Positions 48,699 to 61,200 of a stretch of DNA of 64,000 nt are shown piece after piece; position 1 is the stretch's first letter, and each line of letters starts with the position of its first letter. The DNA comes from CBDHFN01 sp965262605 (lineage in GTDB: Bacteria; Pseudomonadota; Alphaproteobacteria; JASGCL01): contig CBDHFN010000003.1 of the NCBI GenBank assembly GCA_965262605.1, positions 124,001 to 188,000 of the forward strand. The letters run 5' to 3'. The notes under the pieces are model-generated. The model had not been told where the DNA came from, ran no database searches, and was given only the letters and a program-made list of their open reading frames with translations. A program made the translations under genes and the position numbers.

Positions 48699-49141
48699 CT
48701 GAATTAGAGCCAAAATTTTGGGAAAAAAAACCGCTTAGCGCCATGAACGCGCAAGAATGGGAAGCATTATGCGATGGATGCGGGCAATGTTGTTTGCATA
48801 AATTAATTGACGATGAAACCAACGATGTGCTTATCACTAATGTTGCGTGCAAGCTATTAGATGGACAGACTTGCGGCTGTAAAGATTACCCGAATCGCAA
48901 AAAAATTGTTAAAGATTGCGTGCAATTAGATTATGCTAAATTAAAAACTATCAATTGGCTACCGCGAACTTGCGCTTACCGATTATTATATTTGGGCAAG
49001 AAATTACATTCATGGCATCATTTAATTTCTGGGTCCAAGGAATCGGTGCATACCGCCAAAATATCCGTGCGCGCCAAAACGGTGAGCGAAAAATTAGTCA
49101 AAGACATAACCAAACATATACAATATCGTCTTAAACCTTAA
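48695..49141 (+). CDS. YcgN family cysteine cluster protein (UPF0260)
   Basis: A 148-residue cytosolic protein with the family Cys pattern L-C-D-G-C-G-Q-C-C-L-H-K-L, then T-N-V-A-C-K-L-L-D, C-G-C-K-D-Y, V-K-D-C and W-L-P-R-T-C-A-Y-R-L. It probably binds zinc or iron-sulfur; the biological role is unknown. It starts with TTG, overlapping the nitrilase stop as TTGA, and the resulting T-E-L-E-P-K-F-W-E-K-K matches the family start. It is the last gene of the tauE-to-ycgN operon. Confidence 0.93.
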   Translation: MTELEPKFWEKKPLSAMNAQEWEALCDGCGQCCLHKLIDDETNDVLITNVACKLLDGQTCGCKDYPNRKKIVKDCVQLDYAKLKTINWLPRTCAYRLLYLGKKLHSWHHLISGSKESVHTAKISVRAKTVSEKLVKDITKHIQYRLKP

Positions 49142-49179
49142 CGGGCATTCCCCACAACCCAAAATTTTAAACCACCCCC

Positions 49180-49193
49180 GCGCCTGTCGGCGC
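49180..49193 (+). terminator. Possible weak terminator after ycgN
   Basis: GCGCC-TGTC-GGCGC forms a five-pair G-C stem with a four-base loop, 40 bases after the ycgN stop, in an unusually C-rich patch. No U-tract follows. It is the only hairpin seen between the two convergent transcription units. Confidence 0.35.
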
Positions 49194-49259
49194 ACCGCAC
49201 CCCCACCTTCGTTAAAAAAGGGCTACGCTGAAAAAACTTAATGCAACAAACTAGGTAAT

Positions 49260-52200
49260 TTAATGCGTGGAATTTAATTTATCGGCATCAATATGAAGCT
49301 CATCAATCATATCTAAATCCAAGCCCGCATCTTGCACCCTTGTTTGCGGTTCGGTAGTTTCCTTAGCGGTATTAATTTTGGAGGCGACAAGATTTTCTTT
49401 GCCATCATTTTTGAATAATTCATCAGGATTTTCAATAATATCGCTGATGGTTAAAGTGCCATTTTTGTGCATTTGCGTATGTAATTCCCCCGCAAAGCCA
49501 CTAAGCACAATCTCATCATGCTCGCCCAAGCGAATAATTGTGTCATTACCATGTTTAATCACGCTTATATCGCTTATATCATAACCTTGAATTTCCAATT
49601 TATTATGGGCAAAGTCCGTAATTAAATCCGTGCCATCGCCTTTGGTGAAATTCAGAATTTCAACAAGATTTTCATGATTTTCGGCAGGCACTGCAACATC
49701 TTCGTCCCCTTCTAAGCGATAAGCATCGGCATCTTCGGGGTGCGCGGATATATTCAAGCCTTGGTCGGGAATAGCATCATGCAATTGATGCAAATTATCA
49801 TAACCTAAGTCTTCTTGGGCTAATTCGTCCCAAATTGGCGTTTTGCCATTCATCATATCAAGCGTGGTGAAAGCCATCACGGGTTCTTCGCCCGAATCAA
49901 TGATAATTATTGCGTTATGGGCGTGTTCATCAATAATTTCATGGGTGATAAAATCAATGGTTTGCGCATCGCTGGCAATCGGCATATTAATCGTTTCCGC
50001 CGCAATAACCGCAAATTCTGGTGTTTCGTTTGCTTGAATATGAATCGCGCCTTTTTCGTCAAGCCTTGCGTTAATGCCAAAATTTTGCAATTGTTCGGTT
50101 AAGCCTGCTTGTATATCGTGCATCGTATCGCCGATTTTCGCGCGATAAATTGCGGTGCTATCGCCAATATTCAGCACATAAGCATTGCCATTTCTTGCCA
50201 TAACTTTTTCATCAATGGTTAAGATTTGTTCCATCGCATCGCGGGCGACATGATAAGTTTGGTCAAGATGAATCGCGGGTTCAATCAGTGCCAAGTTAAT
50301 TTGCGCAATGCCCGCGCCCCCCGCTGGCAAGAATGTCAATTGATTTAATTGCTGATTATTTAACAAGGCAACACCTTGATTAATCGCTATTTCCCGCAAA
50401 TACCCCGCTTCATCGCGATATACTAATGAACCCTCTGCGCCTGATATTGTCAATTTAATTAATTGCGCTGCCCTTGGGTCAAGCATATTTTCATCAACCG
50501 CAATTTCAAGCGCGCCATTGCCAAATTTACCAAAATGATAATTTGCGCTTAATGGGGTTTCGCTGGCATCGTCTTTTGCCGCCAAAGCCGCATCTTCAAG
50601 TCGGTATGTCTTGCCATTATTATCCGTATATTCGCCAACACCTTGAATAATTGTGCCATCGCTTAGCGATTGTTTAATGCCATCAGATTTAAGGTTCAGT
50701 GATTTTATGCCAAAATCCGCCAAAGTGCCAGTTTCGCCATCGTCCACCTTGCCATTTTCATTTAAATCTTGCCAGATGCGCACCATGGTAAATTTATCGT
50801 CTTTATTATCCAAAACGCCGTCTTTGTTAGAATCAAACAAGGTTGCAAGGGCTTCAAGGTCGGTATCGTGAATATCCGAAGTTAAATTCGCAATAATTAA
50901 TTCATCGGGATTGGATATTTTACCATCGCCGTCAAGGTCAACAAACACCATACCATCGGATTTTGCCACCATGGTCATGGATTCCACTAAGCCATCGCCG
51001 TCAATATCAAATTGCCCTTGATGTTTTTCTACATCGCCATCATGGTCAAGGTCAAGCAAGATAGGAGCAGCAAAAATTACTAAATTACGAGTCAACACAG
51101 CGGTTGAAGTATTTAAATTATTTTCAACACTAATTGCCGATAAGATTAGGCTATATGTGCCTTTGGTTTGCGGTGTAAATTTAATATTGGACAATTGATT
51201 AATATCAATTTGCCAAGTTGAACCATTAATTGCAGTGCCTAAATTAAACGCGCCTGATTTACCCATATTAATAACAATTCGCCCCGATTCCGAACCATCT
51301 GTATCAAAAAGATTGGCGGATAAAGACATATTAATCGCCGCATTAACATTACCAGCAAAATCAACTAAGCTAAATGTTCCCCTTGTTGATTGAGTGTTAG
51401 ACAATAAGGCAATTTGCGCTGGGGTTAATATTGTGCCATTTGATGTAAAACGCAAGTCAGCTATGCTGCCTGTGAAGTCCTCGCCCCCACCGCCATAACC
51501 TACTCTAAATTGCGTGCTAAGTGGTGGTGTGTCAAAATTAAATGTTCCGCCCGTTGGATCGGTAATCCAAGTTTGTGCCTGTTCAACGCCATTAATATAT
51601 AATCGCACAAATTGACGCCGTTCGGCTTGAGTTCCCGCTTGGGTAAGATTAGTATCAATATTAATGGTTATATGTGTCCATTGATTAAAATAGCTTGACA
51701 ATGTGCCTACACCAAAATTGACAAGCCTACCCGCACCGCCAGATTGAAAGTAGAAACCAATTGAATCCGCACCATTGCCGCTATTCCACCCAGGAGGAAT
51801 TTGGAAAAGAGATATGCCGCCGCCATTTCGGTAAAACCACATGGCATTGGGTGATAAATCCGCACCCATTGATTGCGGTTTAACCCACCATGAAATTGAA
51901 GTTTGTAGGGTTGTATTAGCCAAAACTGCAGGTATATCGGTAATCACGCCTTGGGTGCCAGTAAAATTATACGCTAAGCCTGCATAACTTGTTGCGCCAG
52001 TTGCCGTTTCAATATAACAAATACCACTTAAACCATCTCTATATGATTGATTAATTATCCCAATTGAATCTGTGCTCAAGCCATTTAATCGCCACGCAGG
52101 TATTGGGATTCTTACCTTATTATAATTGCTATTATTAATCGTAATTGTATCTGCCACGGGAATAATACTAATTAATTGCGAAATTGCGCTTAATCTTGTG

Positions 52201-55200
52201 TTGGAATTGGATAATTCTCTTACTATCGCGCTGATAGTCAAATAAAATGTTGCGGAATTATTACCCGACATATTGCGAATTTCAAACGCATTTCCGCCAT
52301 TATTAACATAGCTTGGCGTTAGCGTCCATGTGCGCGAACTATTATTAATATTGGCGTTATTGCCCGTAATATTACTGGTGCCAACACCACCATCGCGGAA
52401 TGAAATATCCTGACCAGGGAAATATTGCACCGCAAGCACAATTGCTTGAATCGTTTCTGAAGCATCGGCATCAAATAATGAAGGATTAAGGCTAAATCTT
52501 GTCCAGCTATCTTCAACTACTGATGAGACAAAGCTTGGATATACTTGGTCGGCAACGGCATCAAGGGTTAATATTAAATTTTGAATTTGAATATTGCGTT
52601 CGTTATTTACGCCCGCCCCCAATAATTCGCGGGTTATCGCCGTGACCGAAAATGTTACATTCGCATTGGAATGCGCAGGGGGCGTATATAAGACGCTGTT
52701 CCATGCTTGGTTAAATATTGTCCAAAGCGAACCATTAAGCGACACATTCGCCGATTGCGTAAATTGCCCCAAATTATTCGCGTTCAGCACAATTCGGTCA
52801 ATTGTTTCCGAACCGTCAAGATCGGTAAGCGAGAATGTCAAGGATAAGCCAAGGGCTATGGCGACATCCTCAGAGCCAGCAACAAAATTTAAATTGCTAT
52901 TCATAAATGGTTTAACTTCATTTGCCACAATTGCACGATTAATAATTTGGAACCCTGCAATTTGACCCTCAAATCCTTGAGTTGCCGAAGTGTCATTGAA
53001 ACTTGTCCTGCTACCAGTAGGTCCAGCTCCTAAACGCAGGGCAATATTAGCATCATCAGTGGGCCAAATACCTACTGCCTCTACGGCATTATTAACCGTT
53101 GTTTGCGTGCCCACAAATGAGCCATCAGCATAGACAGAAATTGATAATGCCCGATTAATATCAACACTATATACAACAGAATAATGAGTGAAATTTGAGG
53201 CATTATTAGATATTAAATTGGTAAATGTTACGGTGTTCCAAGTTGTGCTGTTGCGAATATAAAATACCATATTACCATTATCTTGAGAAATTTCAACGCA
53301 CGCATCACTTGTGCCAGCTCCTGCACGCTGTGCGCCAACTATTACATTTATCGGTGTGGCTGTCGGATTGGCTGGTTTTAACCAAAATCCCATGGTTAAG
53401 CTGTTAATCGCCGTGTTTGTTGCAACAGGATAATTTATATTCACAAAATCATTATTTGTCGCGCCATTTGTAAATGAAATTAAAAATACATTATTACCAT
53501 TTATTGTTTGCATACGATTATTGTCTGACAATGCCGTATTACCTGTAAATGAAATTCTGGTAATATCGCCGTTAACAAACGATGTCGTTAATTTGAAATT
53601 TATATTCGCAAGTGAAGTGATGGCCTTGTCAGCAAATGAAATTGTATCCGCCACCGCATCAATGGTAAATATTAAATCGCGGGAAGTTAACGAAGTAGAA
53701 CCAAAGCCACCCGCGATTAAGCTTTCCGCGATATAAGCGGTGACTTTAAGCGAATGGGTTGCCGCATTATTGGTTGCGGGCGTAAATTGCAATGCCGATA
53801 ATTGATTTTGGGTAAGCGTCCAAACACCGCCGCTGCCCGCGCCGACATTAAACGAACCATTTTGATAATTACTAATATAAATAAACCGCACAGTTTCCGA
53901 ACCATCGCCATCAGTTTGCGAAATATTCAACGACATATTCAATTTATTATCTTCGCTAATGCGGTTGGTTGGCAATGCGCCAATGCTTGCGGCATCGGCA
54001 ACGGCGGCGTAATCATACCGAACGATAATCGTTTGATTGGTGGAAATGGTCGCTTCGCTGTCTTTGAGCAAGGCGGTAAATGTAAGATTATATGCCCCCG
54101 CGCGATCCTTGGGCGCAAAGAAATTTAAACCTGTTAATTGATTATGAGTAATCGTCCAAAGCGAAGTGCCATTTGCACCCCCCGCCGAAAAACTACCATT
54201 ACCTGTGCCTGATTGCCAGCCATCAATGATATAGGTCACCGTTTCCGAACCATCATTATCAACAAAGCTTGGCGCCAAAATTACCGATGCCACGGAATCT
54301 TCGGCGGCTTGGAATACCGCAATATTAAAGCTTGCTTGATATTCAAGGCGAATCCCCTCTAATTCAAGGCTTGTAAGCGCGCGGTTATAGATTAATACTT
54401 CGCCCAAAACCCCGCGGAATGGTTTGGCGGTATTATCCGTATTATCACCGTCAGTGCCATTATGATGTTGCACATTAAATTGATTATCGCCAATCGCCCA
54501 ACGCCCCGTAAATGTTGCAATGCTGGTATTGCGTGCCACTAAAATTGGCGAACCAACATCATCATAGCCATTTAATTGGCTTGCGTCTAAAACAAATGTG
54601 CCATTATTAAATTTAATGGTTATATTATTAACATTATCGCTGATGCCCACGAAATTAGCTTCATTCGCATTAACCGCCCCTAAATCCAAGGTTTTATAAT
54701 TATTGTTATTTTCCAAAATAAAATATAACCGTCCGCCCGTCACTTGCAAGACATAACCATCGGTTGCCGCCGAACCGCGACTTAAAATAGTTTGTTTTGC
54801 GCTTATATCACTGCCCGTGGCGAATAATACCGACATGGTGCGCGCTGTAATAGTATTTACCGAAGAATCAAGGGCGGTTAAGCCGTGTTGCCCGCTGGTA
54901 TCCGTGAATGATCTTAATGCCAAGCCCCCCAAATTACCAATCGCATTCGCAACCCATGATGTCCCCCCCGAAATTTTCAAATCGGATAATTTAAACCCTT
55001 CATTACCCATCGCGCCATTCACCCATGAAATAAAGCCAGATTGTCCATTGGATTCAAGCGGTGCAGATGCCGATTGATTAATATCATAACCATAATAACC
55101 ACCAACCAAACTTAAAGGTCTGCCACGGTTTGCCACATTAAATGACACGGAATCGGTAACACCCTTAACATCAACTTTAATCATCGTTGTAATCAGCGCG

Positions 55201-58200
55201 GTATCGGGCGAATTGGAATCACGGGTAATAACCGAAACCGTCAGGGTAAAGCTGTTATCCGCGTGGCGTTGCGGGGTGATAAATAAGCCATTTAATTGAT
55301 CGCTGGTTAATTGCCATTCGGACGCATTAAGCGAGACTCCACGGCTAAGCCCACCGCTTACCCCCTTGACAATGACATAAATTGATTCCGAACCATCGGC
55401 ATCGGTTAAGGAAATAAATAGGGTAATGCGGGTTGGCACATCCTCCGATATTACTAAATTCAAGCCAGATTTAGGATTAATCGTTGCCGTATCCGACACC
55501 GCCGTATAGGAAATAACATAATTTATTACCGATGATTTTTGCACGCCTTCTTGGGTATCTTTGGCAATGGCGGTAATGGTTAAGCTGTAATCTTTGTCCG
55601 AATGGGCAATCGGCGTATATATTAAACCAGCAATTTGTTCAAAAGTCAGCGTCCAAGTCGTGCCATCAAACGAACCCTTAGATAAAATGCCCGTATTTAA
55701 GCCATTAATTAAAATAATTTGTGATTCCGAACCATCGCCCGAAAACCAATCAGCCGTGGATAATTTAATGGATAATGTCGTTAAACTATCCTCGTTAAAT
55801 GAGCTTGAATTATTATCAACCCTTAAATCAATCGTATCAGTAACCGCCGTGACCGTCACAATTTGCGTTTGTTCCACCAATCGCGATGAATTATTTTTAT
55901 CAAGGACTAACGCCGAATAAGTTAATATATAATCAGAGTGCGATTGCAATATGGGGGTCAAGAATAATTTATTATCGCCAAATTGCGCCATATTAATCGT
56001 CCATACCGAACCCGTCAAACTGGCAACCAGCGAATTAAATACCGCACCCGCGGGCAAGCCTTTAATTAATATTTGGCTTATCGTTTCCGAACCATCATTA
56101 TCAACCAAGCTGGCGGTGAAGCTTAAATTTAATGCCGTATCCTCAGACACTTGGGTGGGTTGCGATGTGATTGAAATAGTATCGGCAACGCCATTGACGG
56201 TGATTCGGTAAAATGAAATCAATGATTGCCCACCCGCATTCGGATTATTAACTTCACCCGAAGCCACAGTCACGGTCAAAACATAATCAAGGTCGGTATG
56301 TTTTTCGGGGGTGAATCGTAATGACGAAATAAACCGCCCATCAACCCGCCATTGTGAGCCATTAATTTTTGTGCCCGCCACAATATTACCATCAGCACCC
56401 GCGCTGAATGTGCCGGACACGCCACCAGAAATTATTACATTTAAGGTTTCTGAACCATCAGTATCCGCCTGACCGATAATAAGAGTGATGATAATACCCG
56501 TATCCTCGGACACTATATAATCATATGCTACAGCTCTGTTATATAGAAAATTTACATCAGTTTTATCAACCGCACGATCAATAATTCTAAAATCAGCAAT
56601 TGCCCCAGTATAAAACCCAGGCGCAGCTACAGGTCCGCCTAATTCACCCCAAGAAGCATTATATCCAGTTTTTGTTGCCCCTATCATAATAGGTTTGTCA
56701 TAATTTGCTGTGTTAATAATGGATTTTGCTGCATCTGTATTCCCAGAAGCAAATGTTGAACTCCATGAATTATCTCTTAATGCCAAAGGCTGTGAATTAA
56801 TTGAAGCACTTTTTATTGCAGTTTCCCCTTGATATGTAGTTAGTGTTGTAGAATTTGCGGCAATCCCACCAAAGAACCTACCATTTAAATAGGCGCGAGT
56901 TGATTGATTACCTGTTATTGGATCTCTATCAAATGCAAGCACTAAATGAGTAAACACGCCCGGCACTACATCTTCAAACAAACTACCAAAAACAATATCT
57001 GTATATTTATCATTACCAACAGAATCAGGTTCTGCAACCACAATTGCAAGCTTTCCAGATGTTACATATACAATATGCGTCTGCCGTGTATTATCGTCTT
57101 GAATGGTATAAATAGCATTTAAATCCTTTCTGGTTAATATACCAGTATCAGGGGATAACCACATTGAGACACTTAAGCTATAGGCTGGTTGATTTTGCAA
57201 TGTTGGCGGTTTATTAACAGCGATATATGTTGTTCCTGCTGATGCCGCGTTAAAACTATAAACTACGGTATTTGGAATGCCGCCAATATTATCTAAACGA
57301 GTTGTAACAGCACCAACTTCTACATAACTGGTAATACCGCTTGAACCCTGAGATTCAATACCGCCAATGCCATTTCTTGCACCACCAAGCGTGTATTTAT
57401 TCAAATCATTTGGGTAATTTACATAGCTTGGATTAATTAAATATAAATCCCGAACATTTACCGCCGAAATTGCTGGTCCCGTTAATTGCGCGTTAAATAT
57501 GCGCACATCGGCGATATTCGCATCGGCATTCCATGATTGCCCGCTTGATTGCCCCGTGGTGCCAGCAACCACAAATGCGTCTTGCCCCGAAGGAATCGCA
57601 TTAAATGAAATACCACCGCTTTGCGTACTGGGTGCCGTGCTAGTGCCACCATTAATCACCAAATTCACCGTATCCGAACCGCCAACTTTGTCAAATTGCA
57701 AGATAATATTTTGATTAGGTGGGGTCAAGATAGAATTAGCAATCGCTAAAACCCCGTTAAATGTCCGTGTTGCGCCCGATTGGAATCTTACCACCAAATT
57801 TGCACCTTGGCTGGCGACTTGCACGAAGCCGTCTGAACCAAACACGCCGAATAACTGCCCATCGCCGCCCGAACCCACGCGGGTAACCCATGCCGACAAG
57901 GCAAAGCTGTTGGAGCGTTTAATGGGTCCATTAATATCGTCCAAAACTTGGGGTCTGTCTGATTTCCAACCGCGCGCCGTATTGGCAACGAATGATGCTT
58001 GCAATATGCTGGTGTCCAAAATTGGACCCACTGTATTTAATAAGGTGCGGTTGTTAATAAATGATAAGTTAATAGCATTGGACGAATTGGTTAATTTACC
58101 ATCAATCACGAATTGCCGCACATTGGATGTGCCATAAAAAATACCATCAGGCACGGCGTCGACTTGTAATATCATGGTGCGCACCGTCACGGCGGATAAT

Positions 58201-61200
58201 GCCGTTGCGCCATTTTCTTCTTCACGCGTAATGGCGCTAATGGTAATCGTATAATCATTATCCGAATTAGCATCGGGCGTCCATACTATATTATTCACTT
58301 GATTAACAGGAATTGTCCATCGCCCATCGGCTAATGATGAGTTAACCGCCACGGAGATGCGCCCACCCGATAGTCCTGAAATAATCACCCATTGCGATTC
58401 AATCGCCGAACCGCCCGACATATCGGGGAATATTGCCGCCAAGGAGACTCTTATCGTGGAATCTTCGGGTGCGGTAATATAGGATGTCGTAAAATTCAAG
58501 CTTGCCGTATCCGACACAGCCACCACATTAATAAATTGCGTGAATGAAGTTAATTGCGTGACACCATTTGCCGATTCGCGCGTTATGCCCGTTACCGATA
58601 TTAAATAATCATTACCATCATTAAGCGATGGCACCCAACGCACGGAGGAAATTTGGCTGCTATCCAAAGTCCAAAGCCCGTTTATTTTCTGACCCGCCGT
58701 CAAGGAACCACCCTTAGCATCAATTATAATCGCCGAAATGGTTTCCGAACCATCGGTATCTTGCAACGAAATTGCAAAGCCAAGGGCAATTGTTGTGTCT
58801 TCGGAAATTTCTTGATTGCTGACATTGCTGATGATTAAAGTATCCGCAACCGCAATTGCCGTCATGGTAATAACTTGGGTTGCTGATGCGTATCTTACGC
58901 CACCATTCGCCGAATCAAGTTCGCGCGCCCGCGCCACCACGGTGAATTGGAATGCTTTATCCGAATGGGCTTTTGATGCCACAGTTAAGCCCGCTAAATC
59001 ATATTGGCTTACCGTCCAAATACTATTGGTTAAAACGCCCTTGTTGAATTTTGCTTGCTCCGCGCCAATCACCAATAATTCAAGGGTTTCAGAACCATCG
59101 GCAAAATCCACCAACGACATGACCAATGATAATGGCGTGGCGATGTCTTCAAACGCGGCAATGGAATTATCTTGTTGTTGCGCAATGCGGTATGCTTGAG
59201 CTACATCAAGGGTTTTACTAAATATACGCACATCGGCAAAAGCACCAACCCATGAAGTCGCAGGAATCGGCGATTCTATAAATGCCCCCGTGCTGTCAGT
59301 TGTGGCGGTGCCTGTGCCTAAACCCAAGACAAATTTTGGCAATCTTGTGCCGATTGATGGGTTGTTATTGCTACCAACATATGAAAATACCCCGATTGAT
59401 TGCGAATTAGGCACTAAAAAACCATCACGAAATACATCAATGGTATTTTTTGATGTAATATTAAAGGTAATATTATGCCACTGATTAGTTGCGCCACTTG
59501 TGACTCTATCAAAGAAGCTTGTATAAGTAAGCACGCTGACCGTGGCACCTGATCCATCGCCCGATTCAATCACTAATTCACTTAATGAACGATAAACCCG
59601 CATACCGCGTGGATTTTGGGAATTTGATTGGTCAAGCGCGTTAAATAACCCGCCCTTACCTGTTAATTGCGGGGTATTATACCACATGCTAAGCGCAAAT
59701 GAAACATTGCTTGCGGCTTGCATGGCTTGGGGTAATGCCATCGCAGTAAAGCCATTGGCGTTATAGCTGAATATACCACCGAACAAGGACACAATCGGCA
59801 TAGCAAGTTCACCCGCGGTCTTTGCGCGTGAGACATTGCCAAATTCACTCACAATATTGGAACTTAATTGCCCAACGGTAAAGCTTGAATTTACGCCGTC
59901 TAACCTTATCACGCCATTCACCTTATCATATTGATAATTATATAATGTCGGCGTATCGGCAACGGGGCGCACGCTTACCACTAAATTGCTTGATAAGGTA
60001 ACCGTGGTATTTGCTTGCGTATCGTGATTAACCACGGTGACTTTTAAGGTGAAATCATCGTCAGTATGGTTAAATGGCGTGAATTTTAAGCCATTAATTT
60101 GCGCTGGCGTAATTGTCCATTGCGAACCATTAATCGCCGCGCCAAAATTAAATGATCCCTTCGCCGTGGCTGAGAAACTATACCCCGAAATTATAATTGT
60201 GCCAATTGATTCCGATGCATCGGTTAAGGATATATTAATGCTGATATTTATCGCTTTATCTTCGGAGGTAATGGCATTAATAGTTTCAAACGAAGGCGTA
60301 TCGGTCACCGTGGCAATGCGCATGGTAATGGTTGTGGTCGTTAAACGGGAGCTGTTTGATACAGTCTCCACCGTGAATGCCGACACTGTTAAATTAAACG
60401 AACCATGATCATTAAAGCTTGGCGTGTAAATTAAGCCGCCAATTTGCGAACGGGTAATTGTCCAAGTGGAATTATTGCCCGAACCAACATTAAAACTGCC
60501 GCCTTTCAGATTAGTAATGATTAACGCCCGCAACGATTCCGAACCATCATTATCATTTAATGACAGGTTAAAGCTGAAACTTACGGGCACATCTTCCGAA
60601 GTTGCAAGGCTTTGCCCACCGCTGACAAAGCTAAATTGCACGGAATCCGCCACGCCCCTTACCGTAACATTAAATGTTTTGCTGATGGCGGCGGTTGCAC
60701 CAAATACTTCGTTTAATTCGCGGGTTATCGCCGTTATCGTCAATGAAAAACTTGCATTATTATTATATTGCGATAAATTCTCAACGGGGGTGAATTGAAT
60801 CGTATTTAATTGGTTGCTTGATATTGTCCATTCGCTGGTCGCAGGATTATATATGCCCGCCGACAATGAACCAATTGAAATTGGTAAATTGCGAATCAGT
60901 AAATAACTTACCGTTTCCGAACCATCGGCGTCTTGTTGGAATGCCCGTAAGGATAAGGTGACCGCCGTGCCCTCCGAAGTTACTTTATCTTCAACCGTCA
61001 AAGATGCCGTTTGCGCCACGCCATAAATATTAATAACTTGCGAAAGCACCGTGCTTGCGGCGGCGGCAAAATCTGTATCACGGCTAAGCGCGGTATAGGT
61101 TAAAGTGATATTCCCTGATAAATCTTTATTTGGCGTGAAATACAGGCTTGATAATTGCGCGGGTGTTATCGTCCAAGTTGTGCTGTTGGGGTGAATGCCC

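Noticed and set aside
15328..49253. Shared 14-mer TAATGCAACAAACT near 15329 and 49240
   Set aside because: A single 14-base match in 64 kb of AT-rich DNA is within chance expectation and the flanks do not align.
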